This document shows, piece after piece, positions 17,048 to 23,953 of a stretch of 64,000 nt of DNA. Source of the DNA: Halorubrum aethiopicum (GTDB taxonomy: Archaea; Halobacteriota; Halobacteria; Halobacteriales; Haloferacaceae); NCBI RefSeq assembly GCF_001542905.1, contig NZ_LOAJ01000001.1, positions 1,612,001 through 1,676,000 of the forward strand, given 5' to 3'. Position numbers and translations under genes: made by a program. The notes beneath the pieces are model-generated. The model did not search any database. It was not told where the DNA came from and saw only the letters and a list, made by a program, of their open reading frames with translations. Each line of letters starts with the position of its first letter. The first letter of the stretch is position 1.

Positions 17048-17944
17048 TCACCACTCCCGCTCCTGCTCCCGCAGCCACGCGGGCCGCGGGTCCTCGGGCG
17101 CGAACCAGCCGGCGAGCCCGCCGGGGTCGACCTCGTCGAACGCGATCCGCCGCGACCGGTCGGCGACGGCCTTCGCGAGCGCGAAGGGGACCACGTACGC
17201 CAGCGCGAACGGGTCGAGGTCGGCGGCCGGCGCGAGCGGGCCGAGCGCGGCCGGACCGACGGCGAGTGAATCGACCGCGCCCGCGACGAGGAGGAGCCCG
17301 AGGAACGACGCCGGAACCGCCAGCATGCCGATACAGAGGTAGAAGGTGACGACCCGCTGGGCGGCCTCCTGAACCATGTACGCCGACCACTCCTCGTAGC
17401 GGGGGGTCACGAAGAACTCCCGCCGGATCTCGGCCGCCTGCGAGACGCAGACCGCGAGGGACGCGGCCAGGACCGTCGGCGACGCCGCCGCAGCGACCGG
17501 ATCGGCCACGACCGTGTCGGCGAGGACGACCGCCCCGAACGCGAGGAATCCGACGATCCCGAGCGATCGGGCGACGACCGGGACGTTCCGCCGATAGATC
17601 GGCGGCACGCGGCCGGCGAGCGACGCCGGCAGGACGCGCTCGAGGATCCCGACCGGCTCGGGGTCGCCGTCCCAGCGCTCCTCGTCGAGTTCGGAGTTCT
17701 CGGAGAAGCCGACGATGTAGAACTCGCGGTCCGCGAGGTCGATCGACCGCTCCGCGAACAGCGCGGCGACGCCGTAGGCGGCGACCATGACGACGAGTTC
17801 GATCCAGTAGACGACGAGGATCTCGGCGGCGCGCCAGCCGAGGAGGACGACCCCGGCCACCGGGAGGAGGTTGGCGGCGAGCACGACGGCGAGGCCGCCG
17901 CGACCGCCGCGGTCGCTCGGGGAGGGAGGACGGAGGGCGGACAT
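17048..17944 (-). CDS. Multi-pass membrane protein (DUF6498-like)
   Basis: A 298-residue integral membrane protein with about seven hydrophobic segments. The second segment carries a polar pattern in VVYWIELVVMVAAYGVAA typical of DUF6498 proteins. A cytoplasmic loop contains REFYIVGFSENSELDEERWD. No catalytic motif is recognisable. The ATG at 17944 and a GTG immediately before it are both possible; TTTTATG lies about 27 bases upstream, suggesting a leaderless transcript. The family assignment is from memory of the pattern and is only moderately sure. Confidence 0.75.
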   Translation of the reverse strand: MSALRPPSPSDRGGRGGLAVVLAANLLPVAGVVLLGWRAAEILVVYWIELVVMVAAYGVAALFAERSIDLADREFYIVGFSENSELDEERWDGDPEPVGILERVLPASLAGRVPPIYRRNVPVVARSLGIVGFLAFGAVVLADTVVADPVAAAASPTVLAASLAVCVSQAAEIRREFFVTPRYEEWSAYMVQEAAQRVVTFYLCIGMLAVPASFLGLLLVAGAVDSLAVGPAALGPLAPAADLDPFALAYVVPFALAKAVADRSRRIAFDEVDPGGLAGWFAPEDPRPAWLREQEREW

Positions 17945-18076
17945 CACGCGTCGTGAGAACCGGCGGGCGCATAAAATCCGACCGCTCCGGGCCGACGGGG
18001 CGGGCGGACGAGCGCGGCCGCGACGACGACGCGATCGACTCGACCGACGAGGCTCGGACGACCCGACCGACGACGA

Positions 18077-18274
18077 CTACAGTACGTCGCCGACTCGAAC
18101 CGGCTCGCCGTCGAGATCCGGCTCCTCGGCGACGATCTGGACGATCTCGTGGTCGGTCACGTCGCGGTACTCCTTGCCCGTGGCCTCCTCGATCAGGTCC
18201 TTCTCGAGTTCGAACTCGATCCCCTCGTAGACGACGTCGACGCCGTCCTCGTTGAACGTCAGATCCGTGCTCAT
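18077..18274 (-). CDS. Small haloarchaeal protein, DUF5800-like
   Basis: A 65-residue acidic soluble protein, MSTDLTFNEDGVDVVYEGIE and on, ending in DGEPVRVGDVL. The pattern, with LIEEATGKEY in the middle, matches a small family I know as DUF5800, found in most haloarchaea and of unknown function. The ATG is preceded by a TATA-like TTTTATC about 22 bases upstream. It is a single-gene transcript by appearance. Confidence 0.75.
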   Translation of the reverse strand: MSTDLTFNEDGVDVVYEGIEFELEKDLIEEATGKEYRDVTDHEIVQIVAEEPDLDGEPVRVGDVL

Positions 18275-18364
18275 GGCCGGAGTAGCCCGTCGACTGATAA
18301 AAGGGACGCGACCGACGATACCGCCTGAAGGTTCGCTTGGTACGGGCGCGAAGGGGCGATCGAT

Positions 18365-18495
18365 CTTCGATGCGGTGGCGCGCCCGGGAGCGGGCCGACG
18401 GCCCGCTCCCGGACCCCGAGGGACGCGGTGAGCGCGGTGCGAGCGGAACGAGCACCCCGATTGCGAGCGGTGAAACCGCGAGCAGAGAGGGACAA
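18365..18495 (-). repeat. Structured intergenic repeat, copy A
   Basis: This occupies the middle of a 343-base stretch (18275-18617) with no larger gene. Read on the minus strand it contains, in order, the triloop hairpin GCGGT-TTC-ACCGC (18467-18479), the block CTCACCGCGTCCCTCG, a long hairpin with the 21-base palindromic core at 18388-18408, and the block GGCGCGCCACCGC. The same blocks occur in the same order at 42.4 and 49.6 kb with different hairpin stems. The rest of the stretch is an AT-rich promoter region for the following small zinc-finger gene (about 18520-18617) and a short unremarkable flank after 18275. Confidence 0.75.
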
Positions 18496-18572
18496 AGGAT
18501 TCCTCAAGCAGCCGGCGCGGATCCGACCGTTCGTCAACCGGGTCTCCTCGTATTCGATCAAACAATACAATG

Positions 18573-18580
18573 GATATAAG
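18573..18580 (+). promoter_or_regulatory. TATA box for the 43-residue zinc-finger gene
   Basis: GATATAAG lies in an AT-rich patch about 26 bases before an in-frame ATG at 18603 and 41 bases before the ATG at 18618. It is the only clear core promoter on the plus strand in this gap. Confidence 0.6.
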
Positions 18581-18617
18581 GTACAAACCTATCCGTTTCG
18601 GCATGCTATGGAGTACC

Positions 18618-18749
18618 ATGAGACCGAACACGACGGAAGGGGGAGAAGAACTGTACGAATGTTTCGAATGCGGTGCGCGCTCGGAGACCGCGGGGCGCTG
18701 TGACTGCGGCGGGGAGCTGCTCCATCTGGGCCGCTCGCGAGACCTGTGA
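18618..18749 (+). CDS. 43-residue zinc-finger (rubrerythrin-like, DUF7129-type) protein
   Basis: A very small protein, MRPNTTEGGEELYECFECGA and on, with two Cys pairs (CFEC and CDC) that form a rubredoxin-like zinc knuckle, then the conserved end GGELLHLGRSRDL. This pattern is the haloarchaeal rubrerythrin-like domain family (I believe DUF7129); such micro-proteins are widespread and a few affect biofilm or swarming in Haloferax, though not shown for this one. An in-frame ATG at 18603 would add five residues (MLWST) and sits at the ideal leaderless distance from the TATA box, so the true start is uncertain. The composition before the gene is AT-rich. Confidence 0.8.
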   Translation: MRPNTTEGGEELYECFECGARSETAGRCDCGGELLHLGRSRDL

Positions 18750-18821
18750 GCGGCCGAGGGCGGGGTGACCCCAACGGAAGCCGGGATCGGTCGTCCTCGG
18801 TCGTCGTCGGCCGTCGCGGAA

Positions 18822-19154
18822 TCAGTCGTCGTCGGCCGCCGCGGCCGGTCCGCCGGAGTTCGCGTCCTCCTCGATGCTCGGCGGGTACTTCCCGCGGTCG
18901 AGTTTCAGGTCGGACTGCGGGCGCGCCATACAGGTGAGCGCGAACTCCTCGGCCTCCTCGTCGGTGAGCCCGCGGGCCGCCGGCTGGGTCACCTCGCCCT
19001 CCACGATCTCCGCGGAGCAGGCGAGACACATGCCGACGCGGCAGGAGTACTCCTGGGCGATCCCCTCCTCGAGACAGGGCTGGAGGATCGTCTCCGTGTC
19101 GGACACCTCGATCGTCTCGCCGGTGCCGACGAACTCGACGGTGTACTCGGTCAT
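18822..19154 (-). CDS. [2Fe-2S] ferredoxin
   Basis: A 110-residue plant-type ferredoxin for electron transfer. The cluster ligands are in EYSCRVGMCLACSAEIVEGE (Cys-x4-Cys-x2-Cys) with the fourth Cys in ALTCMARPQ. The C-terminal tail is rich in alanine and aspartate. It lacks the long N-terminal insertion of the classical halophilic ferredoxin, so it is a shorter paralogue, perhaps serving a specific oxygenase or reductase. The gene stands alone and is divergent from phosphomevalonate decarboxylase. Confidence 0.92.
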   Translation of the reverse strand: MTEYTVEFVGTGETIEVSDTETILQPCLEEGIAQEYSCRVGMCLACSAEIVEGEVTQPAARGLTDEEAEEFALTCMARPQSDLKLDRGKYPPSIEEDANSGGPAAAADDD

Positions 19155-19302
19155 GGCGCGGAGTACCCGGCGACCCATCAAAAAGGGTTCCCCTCGATCG
19201 CGTCGCCATCGTGGGGACCGAATAGCGACGAGAGACGCTCGACGTTCGACTCGGCTCCCGCCCATCGCAACGACTAATCCCCCGCCGGCCGCTTCCCGAG
19301 GT

Positions 19303-20301
19303 ATGACCGGCAAGGCCACCGCGCGCGCCCACCCGATCCAGGGGCTCGTCAAGTACCACGGGATGCGCGACGAACAGCGTCGCTACCCGTACCACGACAG
19401 CATCAGCCTCTGTACCGCCCCGACCGCGACCACGACCACGGTTGAGTGGGAGCCGGACGCCCCGGAGGACACCTACGTCATCGGCGGCGAGGCGGTCGAG
19501 GGGCGCGGCGCGGAGCGGATCGCGGCCGTCGTCGACGAGGTCCGCGAGCGCGCGGACACCGACGCTGCCGTGCGGCTGGAGAGCGAGAACTCCTTCCCGT
19601 CGAACATCGGCTTCGGCTCCTCGTCGTCGGGGTTCGCGGCCGCCGCCCTCGCCTTAGTCGAGGCCGCGGGGCTCGAGTTCGACCTGCCGGAGGTCTCGAC
19701 TATCGCCCGGCTCGGCTCCTCCTCCGCGGCCCGCGCCGTGACGGGCGCGTACTCGCTCCTCGAGACCGGGCTCAACGACGCGGACTGCCGCTCGCGCCGG
19801 CTCGATGTCGGCGTCGGCGACGACGGCTTCGACCCCGAGGAGGACCTCCGGATCGTCGCCGCGCACGTCCCCGCCTACAAGGAGACCGAGGAGGCCCACC
19901 GCGAGGCGGCCGCGAGCCACATGATGGACGCGCGGGTCGCCCACGTTCAAGACCAGCTCGTGGAGATGACCGACGCCCTCCGAGAGGGCGACTTCGACCG
20001 GATCTACGGCACCGCCGAACACGACTCGCTGTCGCTGACGGCGACGACGATGACCGGCCCCGCCGGCTGGGTGTACTGGCAGCCCGAGACGATCGCGGTG
20101 TTCAACGCGGTGCGCGAGCTCCGCGAGTCGGGCGTCGACGTCTACTTTTCCACCGACACGGGCGCGTCGGTGTACGTCAACACCCGCGCGGAACACGTCG
20201 ACGAGGTGGAGTCGCGGATCGCCGAGATCGGGGTCGACACCGACGTCTGGGAGGTCGGCGGCCCGGCACGCGTCCTCGACGCGGGCGAGGCGCTGTTCTA
20301 G
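19303..20301 (+). CDS. mvaD: Phosphomevalonate decarboxylase
   Basis: A 332-residue GHMP-superfamily enzyme of isoprenoid lipid synthesis. It starts MTGKATARAHPIQGLVKYHG, and the ATP-binding loop is NIGFGSSSSGFAAAALAL. Other family features are SSSAARAVTGAYSLLETG and VYFSTDTGASVYVNT. Haloarchaeal members were shown in Haloferax volcanii to decarboxylate mevalonate 5-phosphate, giving isopentenyl phosphate, instead of the diphosphate; I infer the same here from overall resemblance. The start ATG follows GAGGT directly. The other pathway enzymes are not in the window. Confidence 0.9.
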   Translation: MTGKATARAHPIQGLVKYHGMRDEQRRYPYHDSISLCTAPTATTTTVEWEPDAPEDTYVIGGEAVEGRGAERIAAVVDEVRERADTDAAVRLESENSFPSNIGFGSSSSGFAAAALALVEAAGLEFDLPEVSTIARLGSSSAARAVTGAYSLLETGLNDADCRSRRLDVGVGDDGFDPEEDLRIVAAHVPAYKETEEAHREAAASHMMDARVAHVQDQLVEMTDALREGDFDRIYGTAEHDSLSLTATTMTGPAGWVYWQPETIAVFNAVRELRESGVDVYFSTDTGASVYVNTRAEHVDEVESRIAEIGVDTDVWEVGGPARVLDAGEALF

Positions 20302-20551
20302 GGGCAGTTCTGGGCGTGATTCCGGGTGATTGCGTCTCCGTCCACGACGCGTCCGCCGCGTGCTCGGGGGACGCCTCTCGCTTCCGGGAGGGGAGTCGAC
20401 GCCGGCGACTGAACGTAGCCGCCCGCGGTCGGTGCTCGACCGCGTTCCGATATCGGCGAATCCGGAACGAGCGGACGGGAGAGACCGGATCCGGGCGAGT
20501 TAACCACCGGGACCCCCGGGCTTTTGTATCCTCCCCGATCGTTAGTGATGT

Positions 20552-21358
20552 ATGCCTCGCGAGATCGTCCCCGGCATCCACTGGATCTACGAGGCCGGGC
20601 CGGACCGCACGGAGTCGTGGGACCTCGCCGACCGGAACCCCGATTGGTACGAGCCCGGACGGGAGGCGTACGTCCCGCAGTGTGCGTACCTCGTCGACGG
20701 CGGCGAGGAGACGCTGCTCTTCGACACGCTGTCGCCGGCGAGCACCGAGGAGATACTGACCGCGATCGACGAGCTGGTGGGCGAGCGCGGGCTCGACTAC
20801 CTCGCCGTCTCGCACCCGGACGTGCCCCACGCGGGGAACACGCTCGCGATCCTCGAGGAGCACCCGGAGACGACGCTCGTCGCGCCCGGCTACGGCAACG
20901 ACCACGAGCTGTACCACCTCGACGACGGGATCCACGTCACCGAGGGCGACGAGATCGACCTGGGCGACCGGGTCGTCGAGTTCCACGAGGCGACGTTCCT
21001 CGACGCGCCCGTCTCCGTGTGGATGACCGAACGGGAGACGGAGACGCTGTTCCCGGTCGACTGGATGGGCTTCATCCACCTCGACGAGGAGAAGCTGGCC
21101 TTCGTCGACGAGCTGGACGGCGAGTTCGACCCCAGCCGCCTCGTCGAGTTCCACGGTCGGGTGTTGTTCTGGTACCAGTACATTGACGTCGAGAAGACCA
21201 ACGCCGAGATCGACAGGCTCGTCGAGAAGTTCGACCCCGAGATCGTCGCGCCCGCACACGGGCTCGTGATACGCGAGGACGCCACCGACTACATGGAGAC
21301 AATGAAGGACGTGACCCGCACCATCGACGGACAGGAGCGGATCGGGACGCTCGGGTGA
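20552..21358 (+). CDS. Flavodiiron-like metallo-beta-lactamase-fold protein, atypical metal motif (1)
   Basis: A 268-residue single-domain protein of the metallo-beta-lactamase fold, closest in pattern to the oxygen-binding diiron domain of flavodiiron proteins (LDAPVSVWMTE and LFPVDWMGFIH align with the second metal segment). The first metal motif reads SHPDVPHAG, so the usual HxExDH is altered to HxDxPH (His88, Asp90, Pro92, His93). Asp170 and His236 (PAHG) are retained, but the usual histidine before the bridging aspartate is an aspartate. There is no flavodoxin domain. A TTTTGTA box lies about 26 bases upstream of the ATG. It is followed 65 bases later by a related gene. Confidence 0.82.
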   Translation: MPREIVPGIHWIYEAGPDRTESWDLADRNPDWYEPGREAYVPQCAYLVDGGEETLLFDTLSPASTEEILTAIDELVGERGLDYLAVSHPDVPHAGNTLAILEEHPETTLVAPGYGNDHELYHLDDGIHVTEGDEIDLGDRVVEFHEATFLDAPVSVWMTERETETLFPVDWMGFIHLDEEKLAFVDELDGEFDPSRLVEFHGRVLFWYQYIDVEKTNAEIDRLVEKFDPEIVAPAHGLVIREDATDYMETMKDVTRTIDGQERIGTLG

Positions 21359-21423
21359 CCCATGAGGGGAACACACACTGCGGGTGGGCCGATGACCGGA
21401 ACGCGCGCGCTCGGGGTGGATCC

Positions 21424-22164
21424 ATGACCGTCCCCGTCACGCCGACCGTCGAGTGGATCAACCAGTGTTACGACCACGAGGGGCGACACGAACACGTCTC
21501 GCTGTACCTGCTCCGCGCGCCGGAGGGAACGGTGCTCGTCGACTCCGGCTCCTTCTACCACCGCGAGGAGATCACCGCCGCGGTCGAGGAGGCGACCGGC
21601 GGCGACGGTCCCGACGCGATCGTGCTCTCGCACTCCGATTACCCCCACGCGGCGAACGTCTCGCCGCTGGGCGGGGACACCGAGGACGTCGAGCTCGTCG
21701 CCTCGTCGGCGTCGCCGGCCCAGCAGGGGCTCCCGGACGCCCGGAAGTGCGACATCGGCGGCTCGCTCACGATCCAGGGCCGGGAGTTCAGCTTCATCGA
21801 CCCGCCGTTAGCGGATCGATCACACACGACGTGGATCTACGACCACGGCGACGGGGTGTTGTTCACGGCCGACGGCTTCGGGAACTACCACGACCCCGGC
21901 CAGTGTGAGTACCTCTCGGGGGACTTCGCGGACGCCACGCCCGCCGAGGCCGTCTACGAGTACCACCGCGACAACTTGGTGTGGCTGCGCTACGTCGCGC
22001 CCGAGAAGGTCGAGCGCACGCTCGACGACATCTTCGCCGAGTTCGACGTGCGCGCCGTCGCGCCGATCCACGGCAACCCGATCGAGGCCGCGGACCTGGA
22101 CGTCTACCGCGACAGACTCGGCGACGCGATGTGCCGGATCGCGGACGAGTACGCCGTCGCGTGA
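21424..22164 (+). CDS. Flavodiiron-like metallo-beta-lactamase-fold protein, atypical metal motif (2)
   Basis: A 246-residue relative of the preceding protein, in the same orientation and probably the same transcript. The first metal motif is LSHSDYPHAAN, again HxDxPH in place of HxExDH. The second segment (GVLFTADGFGNYHDPGQCEY) is very like that of flavodiiron proteins, and the last ligand is His in APIHGNPIE. The two proteins may form a heteromer or act on related substrates. Its stop codon abuts the stop of the convergent CitE-like gene (TGA followed by TCA), with no spacer. No electron-transfer domain is encoded nearby except the ferredoxin at 18.8 kb. Confidence 0.82.
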   Translation: MTVPVTPTVEWINQCYDHEGRHEHVSLYLLRAPEGTVLVDSGSFYHREEITAAVEEATGGDGPDAIVLSHSDYPHAANVSPLGGDTEDVELVASSASPAQQGLPDARKCDIGGSLTIQGREFSFIDPPLADRSHTTWIYDHGDGVLFTADGFGNYHDPGQCEYLSGDFADATPAEAVYEYHRDNLVWLRYVAPEKVERTLDDIFAEFDVRAVAPIHGNPIEAADLDVYRDRLGDAMCRIADEYAVA

Positions 22165-23019
22165 TCACCGGATCCCGGCCGCCTCGGCGCGCTCGACCAG
22201 CGTCCGGGCGCGCTCGACCAGCGGCGGGTCGATCATCTGCCCGTCGACGGTGAACGCGCCCGCGCCCTCCTCGCTCGCGCGCTCCTGCCCGGCGAGCACC
22301 TTCTCCGCCCACTCAAGCTCCTCCTCGTCCGGAGTGAACGCCCCGTGTATCACCGGGATCTGGTCGGGGTGGATGGCGAGCTTCCCGTCGAAGCCGAGTT
22401 CGACGACGAACTCGGCCTGCTCGCGGAGCCCGTCGAGGTCCCGGATGTCGGTGTAGACGGTGTCGAACGCGTCGACGCCGGCCGCGGCCGCCGCGACGAC
22501 GATCCGCTCGCGCGCGTACAGCGACTCGGTCTTGTCGTCTGTCACCGTCGCGCCGACGTCGGCGGTGAAGTCCTGGTCGCCGAACGCCACCGCGTCGACG
22601 CCGCCGGCCGCCGCGATCTCCTCGGCGGCGACGACGCCCTTCGCCGTCTCGATCAGCGGGACGACGCCGACCGGCTCGCGCGCGAGTGCGCCGAGATCCT
22701 CGACTAACGCGTCGACGGTCCCGGGCGACTCGACCTTCGGGAGGAGGACGCTCTCGGGCGGGGAGTCGACCTCGCCGACGACGCTCTCGACGTCCTCCGG
22801 GCCGGTCCGGTCGTAGGGGTTGACCCGGATGGCGACGCCCGGGGTCGGGTCGTCGAGCGCGTCGAGCGTCTCCCGGACGGTCTCGCGGGCCCCGGCCTTC
22901 TCGTCGGGGGCGACGGCGTCCTCAAGATCGAATATCACCGCGTCCGCGTCGGTCTCGACGGCCTTCTCCATCATCTCCCGGTCGTCGCCCGGACAGTACA
23001 GAAGCGATCGACGGACCAT
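22165..23019 (-). CDS. citE: HpcH/HpaI aldolase, citrate lyase beta (CitE)-like
   Basis: A 284-residue TIM-barrel lyase of the CitE / malyl-CoA lyase group. Key features are the start RRSLLYCPGDDREMMEKA, VIFDLEDAVAPDEKAGAR with the metal-binding aspartate, AIRVNPYDRTG, LLPKVESPGTVDAL, PLIETAKGVVAAEEIA and AFGDQDFTADVG. It has no citrate lyase alpha or gamma partners nearby, so it is likely a stand-alone enzyme acting on a CoA thioester such as malyl-CoA or citramalyl-CoA, or its thioesterase. The ATG at 23019 gives the conserved N-terminus. It is divergent from a methyltransferase gene about 100 bases away. Confidence 0.88.
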   Translation of the reverse strand: MVRRSLLYCPGDDREMMEKAVETDADAVIFDLEDAVAPDEKAGARETVRETLDALDDPTPGVAIRVNPYDRTGPEDVESVVGEVDSPPESVLLPKVESPGTVDALVEDLGALAREPVGVVPLIETAKGVVAAEEIAAAGGVDAVAFGDQDFTADVGATVTDDKTESLYARERIVVAAAAAGVDAFDTVYTDIRDLDGLREQAEFVVELGFDGKLAIHPDQIPVIHGAFTPDEEELEWAEKVLAGQERASEEGAGAFTVDGQMIDPPLVERARTLVERAEAAGIR

Positions 23020-23121
23020 GCGGGCCACACGGTCCCGCTCGTGGAAAAACCAGGGGCCGAGGCGGGGTCCCGGCTCGGATCGACCGGAACGGCTTTCCTC
23101 GGGCGCTCGGACGGAGTGGAC

Positions 23122-23883
23122 ATGCCCGACGCGAACGACCGGAAGCGCTCCGCGGCGTCGCACTTCGGCGAGCACGCCGCCGCATACCTCGACAGCGACG
23201 TCCACCGCGCCGGCGGGGATCTGGACCGGCTCGCCGGCTGGTGCGCGTCGGCGGAGCGCGGGATCGACGTCGCCACCGGCGCGGGCCACGCCGCGGGCGC
23301 GCTCCTCGACGCCGGCGTCGACCGGGTCGTCGCGACCGACGCCGCGCCCGCCATGGTCGCCACGGCGACGACGGCGTTTCCCGGTCTCGAGGGTGCGGTC
23401 TGTGACGCCGAGCGGCTCCCGTTCGCGGACGCGAGCTTCGACGCGGCGACCTGTCGCATCGCTGCCCACCACTTCCCGGACCCCGCCGCGTTCGTCGGCG
23501 AGGTCGCGCGCGTCCTCGAGCCGGGCGGGACGTTCGCCTTCGAGGACAACGTCGCGCCCGCGGACGACGCGCTCGACGAGTTCCTCAACCGGATCGAGCG
23601 GCTCCGCGACCCGACGCACGTCCGGTCACACCGCGTCGCCGACTGGACCGAGTGGCTCGAGGCCGCCGGCTTCGACGTCGAGGCCACCCGCGTCGTGACG
23701 AAGCGGCTCGAGTACGACGAGTGGATCGCGAACGTCGACGCGCCGGCCGAGCGCCGCGATCGGGTCGCAGCCGCCTTCGAGGCGGCACCGTCCGGGGCCG
23801 CGGAGACGTTCGATCTGACCCGCGGGGACGGGACGATCGAGTCGTTCGTCAACCACAAGCTGCTGGTGCGGGCGACCAAGTGA
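23122..23883 (+). CDS. Class I SAM-dependent methyltransferase
   Basis: A 253-residue methyltransferase of the UbiE/Methyltransf_11 type. It carries RGIDVATGAGHAAGALLDAG as the SAM motif, then VVATDAAPAMVATA, CDAERLPFADASFDAATCRI and the strand FAFEDNVAPADDAL. The C-terminal part (THVRSHRVADWTEWLEAAGF) resembles archaeal enzymes acting on small molecules. It is monocistronic, between the CitE-like gene and the ABC ATPase gene which is convergent. The substrate is unknown. Confidence 0.87.
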   Translation: MPDANDRKRSAASHFGEHAAAYLDSDVHRAGGDLDRLAGWCASAERGIDVATGAGHAAGALLDAGVDRVVATDAAPAMVATATTAFPGLEGAVCDAERLPFADASFDAATCRIAAHHFPDPAAFVGEVARVLEPGGTFAFEDNVAPADDALDEFLNRIERLRDPTHVRSHRVADWTEWLEAAGFDVEATRVVTKRLEYDEWIANVDAPAERRDRVAAAFEAAPSGAAETFDLTRGDGTIESFVNHKLLVRATK

Positions 23884-23953
23884 CCGGACGGGGGCGGACC
23901 GAGCCGACGTGAGTCGATGCGGGCCGACGCGGACCGACCCACCCCCGCGTCGC

